DNA from: Sphingomonas_Q fennica_A | GTDB lineage: Bacteria > Pseudomonadota > Alphaproteobacteria > Sphingomonadales > Sphingomonadaceae | Assembly (NCBI GenBank): GCA_036946415.1 | Contig: JAQIJD010000004.1 | Location: forward strand, 1 to 64,000 | DNA length: 64,000 nt | Direction: 5' to 3' | Shown here: positions 1 through 11,122 of the stretch, piece after piece | Position numbering within the stretch: the first letter of the stretch is position 1 | Layout of the letters: every line of letters begins with the position of its first letter | Position numbers and translations under genes: made by a program | Notes under the pieces: generated by a model | What the model was told of the DNA's origin: nothing | What the model saw: only the letters and a program-made list of their open reading frames with translations | Databases searched by the model: none

Positions 1-361
1 CGAAATAGAGGTCGATCGCCTCCACCCCCAGCCGTTCGAGCGATTCGTCGCATGCCGCCGCGATCCGCGCCGGCGCCAGCCCTGCGCCGCCGCGGCCCGG
101 CAGCAGCCCGACCTTGGTCGCGATCGTCACCGCCCCGCGCGGCACGCCCCGCTTCAGCCATGCGCCGATCATGCGTTCGGATTCGCCACCCGTATGGCCG
201 GCCACCCAGCTCGAATACATGTCGGCGGTGTCGATCAGCGTGCCGCCGCCCTCGACGAAGCGGTCGAGGACGGCGAAGCTCGCCGCCGCGTCCGCGGTCC
301 AGCCGAAGACGTTGCCGCCCAGCACCAGCGGCACCGGCGCCTGTCCGATCGGATTGGCCAT
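1..361 (-). CDS. Aldo/keto reductase, N-terminal 120 residues (runs off the window)
   Basis: NAD(P)H-dependent oxidoreductase of the aldo/keto reductase superfamily, probably cytosolic; the substrate cannot be told. The ATG at 361 follows a GGAGCAGG ribosome site and lies 10 bases after the stop of the mannose-1-phosphate guanylyltransferase gene, so the two are probably one transcript. Visible family features are an early glycine-rich beta strand (LVLGGNVFGW), the segment DTADMYSSW holding the catalytic Asp and Tyr, and ATKVGL with the catalytic Lys. The spacing fits the Tas/YajO-like group of AKRs. The C-terminal part, including the cofactor pocket, lies outside the window. Family assignment is firm; specificity is not. 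Confidence 0.85.
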   Translation of the reverse strand, partial: MANPIGQAPVPLVLGGNVFGWTADAAASFAVLDRFVEGGGTLIDTADMYSSWVAGHTGGESERMIGAWLKRGVPRGAVTIATKVGLLPGRGGAGLAPARIAAACDESLERLGVEAIDLYF

Positions 362-371
362 GACCTGCTCC

Positions 372-1449
372 CTACAGCGCCCGGTCGAGCGTGACGTGGC
401 CGGTGCGCTTCAGTTCCTCGACGGCGCGCTTCACGTCCTGGCTGCTGCCGCGCGGCAGCACCAGCACCGCATCGCCGGTGGCGACGATGATGAGATCCTT
501 CACCCCTACCGCCGCCACCAGCGGCCCGTCGGTACGGATCAGGCAGCCGCTGCTGTCGATCGAGACGACCTCGCCGTGATGGACGTTGTCGGCGGTGTCG
601 CGGGGTGCGATCTCGTGCAGCGCATCCCAGCTGCCGACGTCGGACCAGCCCATCGCCACCGGCACCACCGCCACCCGATCGGCCTTTTCCATGACCGCAT
701 AGTCGATCGAATCGTCGGGCGAGGCGGCGAATGCGTCGGCATCCGGATAGATGCGGCAGCCGTCGCGGCGGCCCTTGTCCATCGCGTCGCGCACGGCCGT
801 GAGCATCGCGGGATTGGAAGCCTCCAGCGCCGCCAGATAGGCGTCGGCTCGGAACAGGAAGATGCCGCCGTTCCACGAATAGCAGCCTTCCGCCAGATAG
901 CCCTCGGCGGTGGCGCGGTCGGGCTTCTCGACGAAGCGGTCGACGCGGAACACGCCGTCGGCCAGCGGCTCGCCGCGGCGGATATAGCCATAGCCGCTGT
1001 CGGGCGCGGTCGGATCGATCCCGAAGGTGGCGAGCCAGCCTTCCTCGACCAGCGGCACCGCCGCCTCGATCGCCGCGCGGAACGCCTCGACGTCGGAGAT
1101 GACATGGTCGCTCGGCATCACCAGCAGCAGCGCCTCCGGCCCCGCCGCCAGCGCCGCCAGCGCGATCGCCGGCGCGGTGTTGCGGCCGACCGGCTCGAGG
1201 ATCAGCGCCTCCGCCGCAAGGGAAACCGCCTCCAGCTGCTGTTCGATGATCTCGGCATGGCGGGCGTTGCCGACGACGAGGGGGGCGCAGGAAGCGTGCC
1301 TCGTCCGCGCTGCGCTGCGCGGTCAGCTGCAGCATCGTTTCGGAACTCGTCAGGCTCAGCAACTGCTTGGGGCGGCCGGCTCGCGACAGCGGCCAGAGTC
1401 GGGTGCCCGATCCCCCGGAGAGAATGACCGGGGTGATGTGGCGGATCAT
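372..1449 (-). pseudogene. Mannose-1-phosphate guanylyltransferase with a +1 frameshift (possible sequencing error)
   Basis: Makes GDP-mannose from mannose-1-phosphate and GTP for polysaccharide synthesis. The ATG at 1449 opens a frame with the nucleotidyltransferase signature LSGGSGTRLWPLSR and then RPKQLL. At the run of six G at 1280-1285 the reading frame is lost and continues one base over, giving VGRNTAPAIA, MPSDHVISD, FVEKPDRA and SWNGGIFLF to the stop at 372. Deleting one G restores a continuous product of about 358 residues, the length of a single-domain enzyme; there is no C-terminal phosphomannose isomerase domain. Both halves are well conserved in motif content, so the break looks recent or artefactual. 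It lies upstream of, and close to, the aldo/keto reductase. Confidence 0.8.
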
Positions 1450-1598
1450 GATGCGGACTTTCTCCAGACGCAGCCTTAGGGCGGCGGATTGCACGGATCG
1501 TGCGGGCGGTTGAACGCTTAACGTGCCCGCAATGTTGCGCAACCGTGATGACGGCGTAACGGTTGCGGGCCGCGGCGGTTGCCGTCATCGGGGGCGGC

Positions 1599-2429
1599 AT
1601 GACAGACGACGCCCTCGCCCGCATCGCCGCAGCGCTCGATCGCCTCAGCCCGCCGCCGCCGCCCGCCGCCGATCCGCGCGCCGCGCCGGCCTATCTGTGG
1701 GACGGCAAGGGCCTGCGCGCCGCACACGGCTTCCGCCCGCTGCCGCTCGACCGGCTGGCGGGGATCGATGCGCAGAAGGCCGTCCTGCTCGCCAACGTCC
1801 GCCGGCTGGCCGCCGGCCATGCCGCGCACGATGCGCTGCTGTGGGGCGCGCGCGGGGCGGGCAAGTCGGCGCTGGTCAAGGCGGTGGTGGGCGCCGTGCA
1901 GGCGGAGGGGGCGGCGCTGGCGCTGATCGAGGTCGCCCCCGATGCACTCGCCACGCTGCCGCGCCTGTTCGCCGTGATCGAGGGCGTGCCGCGCGCCTTC
2001 GTCCTGTTCCTCGACGATCTCGGCTTCGGCGAGGACAGCGCCGCACCGCGCATGCTGCGCTCGCTGCTCGACGGCGGGGCGGAGGCGCGGCCCGCCAACG
2101 CCCGCCTGATCGTCACCGCCAACCGCCGCCATCTCGTGCCCCGCGACCTCGCCGAGCAGGACAGCGCGATCAACCCGCGCGACGTGGTGGACGACAAGCT
2201 GGCGCTCGCCGATCGCTTCGGGCTGAGCCTCGGCTTCCACGTCGCCGATCAGGAAACCTATCTGGCGATGGTGGCGGGTTATGCGCAGGCGATGGGCGTG
2301 CCCTTCGATCCGGCCGACGCGGTGCAATGGGCGACGGTGCGCGGCAGCCGCTCGGGCCGGATCGCCTGGCAATATGCGGTCGAACTCGCCGGCCGCCACG
2401 GCCTGCCCGATCCTGCCGCGCGCAGGTGA
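1599..2429 (+). CDS. DUF815 family P-loop ATPase
   Basis: A 276-residue ATP-binding protein of the DUF815 (AAA-like) family, whose physiological role is not established. Walker A GARGAGKS lies at about residues 82-89 and a Walker B strand FVLFLDDL at 133-140, followed by a sensor-like VTANRRH segment. The ATG at 1599 is preferred because the upstream in-frame residues are unlike protein and an AT-poor gap separates it from the divergent guanylyltransferase gene. A proline-rich stretch near residue 16-24 follows the N-terminal helix. The gene reads away from the guanylyltransferase and converges on the DUF4893 gene with only six bases between stops. Confidence 0.82.
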   Translation: MTDDALARIAAALDRLSPPPPPAADPRAAPAYLWDGKGLRAAHGFRPLPLDRLAGIDAQKAVLLANVRRLAAGHAAHDALLWGARGAGKSALVKAVVGAVQAEGAALALIEVAPDALATLPRLFAVIEGVPRAFVLFLDDLGFGEDSAAPRMLRSLLDGGAEARPANARLIVTANRRHLVPRDLAEQDSAINPRDVVDDKLALADRFGLSLGFHVADQETYLAMVAGYAQAMGVPFDPADAVQWATVRGSRSGRIAWQYAVELAGRHGLPDPAARR

Positions 2430-2435
2430 GCGGGC

Positions 2436-3077
2436 CTATTTCGCCGGCACCAGCTCGAACACGTCCAGCAGCGATTCCCAGCGCGGGGCGGGCAGCGCCA
2501 GCCGCCAGCGGGCGGGGCCGATCCGCTCGAACAGCCCGGCCATGTCGCGTTCGGGATCGCGGCCATAAGGCTGGGCACGGCGCTCGTCGCCCAGCACCAT
2601 CGTGCCGAGGAACACCATCCGCCCCCCGTCCGGATACAGCGTGCCGATCGGCCGCTGCGATCCGTCGAGCTTGGTGAGGGAGAAGGTGCCCGCCGGCCCC
2701 GCCGCGATCCGGCAGGAGAAAGCGGGATAAGCGGTGAATTCCGGCAGGCCCTTCGCCTTCGCGCCCAGCTTCGTCACCCGGCACCGATAAAGGCCAAGCG
2801 GCGGCGTCACCCCGTCGAGCGCGGCGTCGGGGCGGAAGAGCGCGCCTTCCGCCACCACCCGCCGGTCGCCGGCCAGCCGCGCCAGCGCCGCCGTCCAGCT
2901 CTGCCGCCAGTCGCGCAGGCGGCGGCGATCGTCGTCGGTGGCGATCGTCCGCCAGTCGTCCTCCGCCTGCTCGCGCGCCGGCGGGGCCTCGCCCGCGGCG
3001 GGGCGTGCGCCGCCGCCGCCGCCGCATCCGCCCAGCAGCCCCAGCGCCGCACACAGGCCGGCGCGCGCGGGCCTCAC
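2436..3077 (-). CDS. DUF4893 domain lipoprotein
   Basis: A predicted 213-residue secreted lipoprotein whose function is unknown. The GTG start at 3077 gives a short charged N-terminus, a hydrophobic helix and a lipobox LLGGC with Cys at about residue 18, followed by a glycine/alanine linker and the DUF4893 region (for example DWRQSW, GLYRCRVTKLG, FSCRIAAGPAGTF). The GTG overlaps the TGA of the upstream dehydrogenase as GTGA, so translation is probably coupled. This overlap and the signal peptide decide the start; longer in-frame extensions run inside the dehydrogenase gene. Confidence 0.75.
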   Translation of the reverse strand: MRPARAGLCAALGLLGGCGGGGGARPAAGEAPPAREQAEDDWRTIATDDDRRRLRDWRQSWTAALARLAGDRRVVAEGALFRPDAALDGVTPPLGLYRCRVTKLGAKAKGLPEFTAYPAFSCRIAAGPAGTFSLTKLDGSQRPIGTLYPDGGRMVFLGTMVLGDERRAQPYGRDPERDMAGLFERIGPARWRLALPAPRWESLLDVFELVPAK

Positions 3078-3859
3078 TGTGCGGTCCAGCCGCCGTCCAT
3101 CAGGTGATTGGCGCCGGTGATCTGCGCCGCCTCGTCCCGACAGAGGAACAGGGCGAGTGCGGCCACTTGATCGACCGTCACGAACTGCTTGGTCGGCTGC
3201 GCCACCAGCAGCACGTCGTTGACGACCTGTTCCTCGGTCAGACCGCGCGCCTTCATCGTGTCGGGGATCTGCTGCTCGACCAGCGGCGTCCACACATAGC
3301 CGGGGCTGATCGCATTGGCGGTGATGCCGTGCGTCGCCACTTCCAGCGCCACCGTCTTGGTCAGCCCCTCGATGCCGTGCTTGGCGGTTACATAGGCCGA
3401 TTTATAGGGGGAGGCGACGCGCGAATGGGCGGAGGCGGTGCTGATGATCCGCCCCCAGCCCTTCTTCTTCATGTGCGGCACCGCCGCGCGGATGGCGTGG
3501 AAGGCCGAGGAGAGGTTGATGGCGATGATCCGGTCCCACATGTCGATCGGGAAATCCTCGATCGGGCAGACATGTTGGATGCCGGCGTTGGTGATCAGGA
3601 TGTCCGGTCCGCCGAGCCGGTCGGCGCAGTCCGCCACCATGTCGGCGATTTCCTGCGGCCTGGTCATGTCCGCCGGCGAATGGAGCGCCTTCGCCCCGCT
3701 CGCCTCCTCCAGCGCGGAGCGGGCCGCCTCGATCGCATCGGCGTCGCCGAAGCCGTTGATCATCACCGATGCGCCCGCGCCCGCCAGCGCCTTGGCATAA
3801 GCGAGGCCGATGCCCGATGTGGAACCCGTGACGAGGGCGGTCTTGCCGGCAAGGAACAT
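3074..3859 (-). CDS. Short-chain dehydrogenase, likely 3-hydroxybutyrate dehydrogenase
   Basis: Cytosolic NAD-dependent SDR of 261 residues that most resembles D-3-hydroxybutyrate dehydrogenase, which links polyhydroxybutyrate or ketone-body breakdown to acetoacetate. The cofactor motif TGSTSGIG is at residues 11-18, NAGIQ at 91-95, the catalytic Ser near 143, and Tyr156/Lys160 in SAYVTAK. The segments HKVASPYKSAYV-like and the long helix after WTPLVEQQI are typical of this subgroup. The start ATG at 3859 places the first strand directly before the cofactor motif. It overlaps the DUF4893 lipoprotein gene by four bases. Substrate assignment rests on overall similarity of segments, not on a resolved active-site argument. 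Confidence 0.82.
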   Translation of the reverse strand: MFLAGKTALVTGSTSGIGLAYAKALAGAGASVMINGFGDADAIEAARSALEEASGAKALHSPADMTRPQEIADMVADCADRLGGPDILITNAGIQHVCPIEDFPIDMWDRIIAINLSSAFHAIRAAVPHMKKKGWGRIISTASAHSRVASPYKSAYVTAKHGIEGLTKTVALEVATHGITANAISPGYVWTPLVEQQIPDTMKARGLTEEQVVNDVLLVAQPTKQFVTVDQVAALALFLCRDEAAQITGANHLMDGGWTAQ

Positions 3860-3978
3860 GGCGCTGGATTCTCCCGATCGCTGGATGGAGGCTGGCCTAC
3901 CGAAATGGCGGAATTGCGGCACTCCATCCCCAACGGTCGGACCGGAGCGGCCGTTCCGCCGCCGGTCCGACCGTCGGA

Positions 3979-6585
3979 TCAGCCGGCTTTCGCCCAGGCG
4001 GCGAGCGCCGGCCCGCGTGCCTGCTTGAGGCGGGCGGCGGCGCGGATCGTGCTGATCGCGGCCTCCGCCCCCTGCCGCGATTCGGCGGGCAGCGCCTTGG
4101 CCGCATAGGCCTGCACCCGCGTCGCCAGCGCCGGATCGGTGCCGCCACGGGCGAGGCCGACGATATAGCCCGGCCGCGCGCTGGTCTCGATCAGGCCGTT
4201 GACCTCTGCGGCATGCGCCACCGCCCAATCGAAGGCCAGCGCGGGGTGCGCCGCCGCCACGCCCGAGATGAGGCTGGCGCGATCGGGCACCGCCGCCACC
4301 TCGTCGGTCAGCGCCAGCGTCAGCGCGCGTTCGGCCAGCGCCGGATCGGCGGCAAGGCCCAGCCGCTCGTAGAGGCTGCGGCTGGCAGCCGGATTCTTCG
4401 CGGCGGCGGCGCGCTTGCGCATCGCCTCCCATTCGGCGGGCGTCGCCTGCGTCAGGTGGACGGTCAGCACCGGCTCGCGCACCGCCGCCGGGATCGTGTC
4501 GATCCCCCGCGCGACGAGGCCGCGGACCCCCTGCACCACGCGCGGATCGCCGAAGCCGCCCAGCCGCAGGATCAGCGTCTCGCGCAGCTGGCTGACGGCG
4601 GGTGTTTCCCCCTTCCTCGCTTCGAATCCGGTCAGGCCCCAGGCGGGGGCCAGCACCGTGATCGCGCGGGCGCGGAACGCGTCGCGCACCGGCCCGTCCT
4701 CCAGCGAGGCGTCGAGCGCGGCCAGCTGCTGCGCCGCGTAATTCCACACCAGGGGATCGGCATTGGCGGGAATGCGGCCGATCAGGTCGAACGCGCGCGA
4801 CAGCGGCGCATAGCCGCCGTTGGCGAGGCCCAGCGCATCGCCCATCAGCCCCAGCTGGTCGGTCAGCTGCTGCCCGGCGAAGCCGTCCGCCAGCGTGCGG
4901 AAATGCGCCTCGCCATAGAGGACGCGATAGTAACCGGTGCGCCCGGCATTGACGATCACCGGCGCGCAGCCCGGCACCGCGAACGGCTGCGGCTTGGCGC
5001 CCGAGATCATCTTCGTCGCCTCGGCGCCGCCGGCGGTCGCCTCGACCGGCACGATCCAGCGCTGCGGCGTCTTCGACGCGGCATCGAGGCCGTAGCGCCC
5101 CTGCGACAGCGCCGCGGTCGTCCGCCCGGCCGCACAGCGCGGCGCGCCGACGGTGACGAGCGGCACGCCCGCCTGCTTGGTGAACGTATCCATGAACGGC
5201 TTCACCGGCCGCCCCGCCGCTTCGGACAGGGCGCGCCACAGGTCCTCTGTCACGGTATTGCCGTAGGCGTGGCGCGCCATGTAGCGGCGCACGCCCTCCC
5301 GGAACGCCTCCTCGCCGACAGCACCTTCGAGCATGCGGATCACCGCATCGCCCTTCAGATAGGTGATCGTGTCGAACGCCTGCGCCACCTGATCGACCGT
5401 CGCGATGCGCTGGACGACGGGGTGCGAGGAGGATTGCGCATCCGCCGTCATCGCCACCTGCGACGAGCGGGCCGCCCCCGCCACCAGCTGTGCGTCATAA
5501 TTCCAGCTCGGGTTGAGGGCGATGGTGGCATGGCCGTCCATCCATTCGGCGAAGCCCTCGTTCAGCCACAGATCGTCCCACCAGCGCATGGTGACGAGAT
5601 CGCCGAACCATTGGTGCGCCATTTCGTGGGCGATGGTGGTGAAGACGCGCTGGCGCCCCGTCTCCGTCGTGAAATCGGGATCAAGCAGCACCGCCCGGTC
5701 GAAATAGAGGATCGCCCCCCAATTCTCCATCGCCGAGAAGAACTGGCTCTGGCCGGGCGCCGCGATCATGTCGAGCTTGGGCAGCGGATAGGGCGTGCCG
5801 AAATAATCGTTGAAGTAGCTGAGCAGCCGCGCCGCCGAATCGAGCGCATAATCGCCCTGGTCCAGCGCGCCGCGGCGGGTGATGACGCCGATCTCGGTCC
5901 GCCCGACCATCCGCGTCTTGCGCTCGACATCGCCGATGCCGAGGAAGAGGAGATAGGAGGACATCTTGGGCGTCGGCTGGAAGGTGGTGACGGTGCCGCC
6001 GTCCGCCCCCTTCTCCACCTTCTGCGCCGGCATGTTGGAGAAAGCGGTCTGCCCCCGCGGCGCGCTGGCGGTGAGGGTGAAGGTGGCCTTGGCGGCCGGC
6101 TCGTCCCACATCGGCAGCACGCGGCGGCCGTCGGCCGGCTCCATCTGGGTGACGAGCATCCGCTGCGCGCCGCGCTTGTCCTGATAGTCGACCGCGAACA
6201 GCCCGGCGGCGGAGCGGTTGATCCGTCCCGACCAGCCGATCGCCAACCTGTGCGTGCCGGTGGCGACCGGCTCTGCGAAATCGATCGTCAGCGTCTGCGC
6301 CGCCTCGTCGGTCTTCACCGATACGGGGGCGACAGTGCCGTCCAGCCGCACCGCGCCGACGTTCAGTTCGGCGGCGTTGAGCAGGATCCGCCGCGTCGGC
6401 TGCGCGACGGAGATCGTCACGGTTTCCTGGCCCGTGAAGGCGAGCGCCTTGGCGTCCGCGTCGATCCGCACGTCATAATGCATCGGCACGACGTTGGCGG
6501 GCAGGCGGCCGGGTTGGGCCGCAGGGGGCGGGGCGGCGGCGGTGAGCGAGGCAAGGCCGATCGCGGCCAGAAGGCGGGTCTGCAT
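3979..6585 (-). CDS. M1 family aminopeptidase, secreted
   Basis: A zinc aminopeptidase of 868 residues that removes N-terminal residues from peptides, probably in the periplasm. The ATG at 6585 starts a signal peptide (about residues 1-23 with an Ala-rich end). The exopeptidase motif SAMENWG lies at 284-290, the zinc site HEMAH at 320-324 and the third ligand in NEGFAEW near 343, all in order and spacing usual for M1. A C-terminal ERAP1-like helical region follows to the stop, so the enzyme is full length. The neighbours are an SDR downstream and a divergent zinc peptidase gene starting at 6707. Confidence 0.93.
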   Translation of the reverse strand: MQTRLLAAIGLASLTAAAPPPAAQPGRLPANVVPMHYDVRIDADAKALAFTGQETVTISVAQPTRRILLNAAELNVGAVRLDGTVAPVSVKTDEAAQTLTIDFAEPVATGTHRLAIGWSGRINRSAAGLFAVDYQDKRGAQRMLVTQMEPADGRRVLPMWDEPAAKATFTLTASAPRGQTAFSNMPAQKVEKGADGGTVTTFQPTPKMSSYLLFLGIGDVERKTRMVGRTEIGVITRRGALDQGDYALDSAARLLSYFNDYFGTPYPLPKLDMIAAPGQSQFFSAMENWGAILYFDRAVLLDPDFTTETGRQRVFTTIAHEMAHQWFGDLVTMRWWDDLWLNEGFAEWMDGHATIALNPSWNYDAQLVAGAARSSQVAMTADAQSSSHPVVQRIATVDQVAQAFDTITYLKGDAVIRMLEGAVGEEAFREGVRRYMARHAYGNTVTEDLWRALSEAAGRPVKPFMDTFTKQAGVPLVTVGAPRCAAGRTTAALSQGRYGLDAASKTPQRWIVPVEATAGGAEATKMISGAKPQPFAVPGCAPVIVNAGRTGYYRVLYGEAHFRTLADGFAGQQLTDQLGLMGDALGLANGGYAPLSRAFDLIGRIPANADPLVWNYAAQQLAALDASLEDGPVRDAFRARAITVLAPAWGLTGFEARKGETPAVSQLRETLILRLGGFGDPRVVQGVRGLVARGIDTIPAAVREPVLTVHLTQATPAEWEAMRKRAAAAKNPAASRSLYERLGLAADPALAERALTLALTDEVAAVPDRASLISGVAAAHPALAFDWAVAHAAEVNGLIETSARPGYIVGLARGGTDPALATRVQAYAAKALPAESRQGAEAAISTIRAAARLKQARGPALAAWAKAG

Positions 6586-6706
6586 GAAGAAATCCGTTTC
6601 CCGGAAGAGGCGTGTTGCGCCTGTGCCTGCCACACAGTGAAACCGTTCCACAAGCGTGCGCATTTCATGCCGCGGGCCGCATTCCGCCGGCCGGGGAGTG
6701 AGGCCG

Positions 6707-7597
6707 ATGCGGCTCGACGATTATCGGACCAGCGACAATGTCGGCGAGGATCGCGGCGGGGGCGGCGGCTTCGGCGGGGGCGGCGGGCTGGGCGGCCTCG
6801 CCCTGCTGATCGGCAGCCGCTTCGGCATCGGCGGCATCGTCGTCGTGCTGATCGGGATGATGATCTTCGGCATGAACCCGCTGTCGCTGATCGGCGGCGG
6901 ATCGACCGGCCCCGCCCCGCACAGTGCGCAGACCGATCCGAAGTCGGCCGCCGCCATTTGCAACAGCAGCCCGATCTACCGCCACAGCTGCCAGGTGCTC
7001 GCCTCGACCGAGGATACGTGGGCGCGCCTGTTCCAGCAGGCGGGCGCCGAATATCGGCCGGCGGGGCTGATCTTCTACAACGGCCGCGGCCAGTCCGGCT
7101 GCGGGGCGGCGATGTCGGCGATGGGGCCGTTCTACTGCCCGAGCGACCAGAAGGTCTATCTCGACACCAGCTTCTTCGACGAGCTGGCCGGCCGCTTCGG
7201 CGCGGGCGGCGACTTCGCGCAGAATTACGTGATCGCGCACGAGGTCGGCCACCATGTCCAGTATCTGACCGGCGTCGCCGACAAGGTGCGCCAGATCCAG
7301 TCGCGCGGCAGCGAGGCGGAAGGCAATGCCGCGCAGGTGAAGATGGAATTGCAGGCGGATTGCTATGCCGGCGTTTGGGCCGCGCAGAACCGCGACCGGC
7401 TCGAACCCGGCGACATGGAGGAAGGGCTGCGCGCCGCCCAGGCGATCGGCGACGATACGCTGCAAAAGGCCGCCGGCCGCACGCCCGTGCCCGAAAGCTT
7501 CACCCATGGCACTTCGGCGCAGCGGATGACGTGGCTGAAGCGCGGCCTCGACACCGGCGATCCGGCCCGCTGCGACACGTTCGCGCAGGGAGTGTAA
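6707..7597 (+). CDS. Neutral zinc metallopeptidase (YpfJ/DUF1775-like), membrane-anchored
   Basis: A 296-residue putative zinc peptidase of the YpfJ (neutral zinc metallopeptidase) family; its substrate is unknown. The N-terminus MRLDDYRTSDNVGEDR is followed by a glycine-rich stretch (about 17-30), a single transmembrane helix (about 40-58) and an extracytoplasmic catalytic domain. HEVGH at 178-182 is the zinc motif, with a later Glu-rich helix (ELQADCYAGVW) characteristic of the family. The ATG at 6707 is chosen because homologues begin with the same RxDD segment. The gene diverges from the M1 aminopeptidase with 121 bases between starts. Confidence 0.88.
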   Translation: MRLDDYRTSDNVGEDRGGGGGFGGGGGLGGLALLIGSRFGIGGIVVVLIGMMIFGMNPLSLIGGGSTGPAPHSAQTDPKSAAAICNSSPIYRHSCQVLASTEDTWARLFQQAGAEYRPAGLIFYNGRGQSGCGAAMSAMGPFYCPSDQKVYLDTSFFDELAGRFGAGGDFAQNYVIAHEVGHHVQYLTGVADKVRQIQSRGSEAEGNAAQVKMELQADCYAGVWAAQNRDRLEPGDMEEGLRAAQAIGDDTLQKAAGRTPVPESFTHGTSAQRMTWLKRGLDTGDPARCDTFAQGV

Positions 7598-7750
7598 CAA
7601 TCGATAGCATGTGATGCAAAACGGCAACGTCTTTACATCAAATGGAGATTGCCGCGGCGCGTTGCAGCGAAAGCATTTGCCCGATGATCTGTCAACGATC
7701 TAGGTCCGGCTCTCGACGGGGTTGAGCATCAAAGGTGCCGCCCGCCGCGA

Positions 7751-7761
7751 GGGGGGGGGGG
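7751..7761 (+). repeat. Run of 11 G upstream of the crystallin-like gene
   Basis: An uninterrupted run of eleven G. It ends eight bases before the GTG at 7770, the usual place of a Shine-Dalgarno sequence. It may act as the ribosome site, may vary in length, or may be miscalled. Confidence 0.9.
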
Positions 7762-7769
7762 ATCGGGCC

Positions 7770-8429
7770 GTGGGTCGTTGCGAGAGGAAATTGGCGGCGC
7801 TGGCGGCTCTCGGCCTCGCCCTGCCGCTTCCCGCGCTCGCCGCCGATCCATCGATCACCTTCTACGCCAATGTCGGTCTCACGGGCGCGTCCGTCACCTA
7901 TACCGGTGCGGTGGCCGATATCGATGCGGGCATGCCGCTGCTGAGCGCCCGGGCCGTCGGCCGCTGGCAGATCTGCCCGCGCAACGACTATCGCGGCGGC
8001 TGTATCGAGACGGACGGTGACGTCGCCAGCCTGAAGCGCGAATTCGGCTTCTTCGCCAAGGCCAGTTCGGCCCGCCCCGTCGCCGCCGCATCGGCCGCCC
8101 CCGCGCCGGCGGCCGCACCGGCACCGGCCGCGATCGCGGCGCCTGCCCCCGCGGCACCGGCTGCGCCCGCCACACCGGCCCCGCCCGCAGCCGCCATGGC
8201 ACCGCCGGCCGCCGCCACGGTCCCCACCGCCGCGCTCTTTCCGCGCCCCGCCCTCGCCGGCCGGCCGATCGCCGCCTGCGGGCAGGGCGCGGCGCCGTGC
8301 GGGGTGCAGGCCGCCACCAGTTTCTGCCGTGCCCAGGGTTTCGACGGGCTCGGCTATTCGACCACCGCGGAAGAGGCAGGCGAAACCGTCGTCGCCGATC
8401 TGCTGTGCATCCGTGCGCCGGCCCGCTGA
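7770..8429 (+). CDS. Secreted protein with a beta/gamma-crystallin-like domain and Ala/Pro linker
   Basis: A predicted exported protein of 219 residues with unknown role. The GTG at 7770 gives a basic start, a hydrophobic core and an ALA-A cleavage site after about residue 24. Residues 27-85 resemble a beta/gamma-crystallin repeat (ITFYANVGLTGASVTY, then RWQICPRNDYRGGCIE), a fold often binding calcium. An Ala/Pro-rich low-complexity linker covers about 95-165. The C-terminal 50 residues hold four cysteines (ACGQGAAPCG, SFCRAQG, LLCIR) that could form disulfides outside the cytoplasm. A TTG at 7722 is in frame but would put the G run inside the coding sequence. The gene lies 30 bases before a TonB-dependent receptor, perhaps as one transcript. 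Confidence 0.65.
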   Translation: MGRCERKLAALAALGLALPLPALAADPSITFYANVGLTGASVTYTGAVADIDAGMPLLSARAVGRWQICPRNDYRGGCIETDGDVASLKREFGFFAKASSARPVAAASAAPAPAAAPAPAAIAAPAPAAPAAPATPAPPAAAMAPPAAATVPTAALFPRPALAGRPIAACGQGAAPCGVQAATSFCRAQGFDGLGYSTTAEEAGETVVADLLCIRAPAR

Positions 8430-8459
8430 CGGCCGGCCTCATTCGAAGGGGAGAGTGAC

Positions 8460-11018
<2,559 letters not shown>

Positions 11019-11033
11019 TCGCGGCGGCATGAC

Positions 11034-11065
11034 GGCGCCCGTCCGGCCGCGGCCGGACGGGCGCC
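11034..11065. repeat. 32-bp perfect palindrome (terminator-like hairpin)
   Basis: Two 15-base arms (GGCGCCCGTCCGGCC and its complement) around GC form a perfect 32-bp palindrome 15 bases after the receptor stop. No T-run follows. It may end transcription from the receptor gene or stabilise its mRNA. Confidence 0.75.
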
Positions 11066-11122
11066 CCCTCCACGGGATCGGCGCCTTGACAGCGCCGATC
11101 CCGTCGTTTCACGAAAACAGCG

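Noticed and set aside
4213..7614. A long plus-strand open frame opposite the M1 aminopeptidase
   Set aside because: It is antisense to a gene with clear GAMEN and HExxH motifs, and its composition is Arg-rich and non-protein-like.
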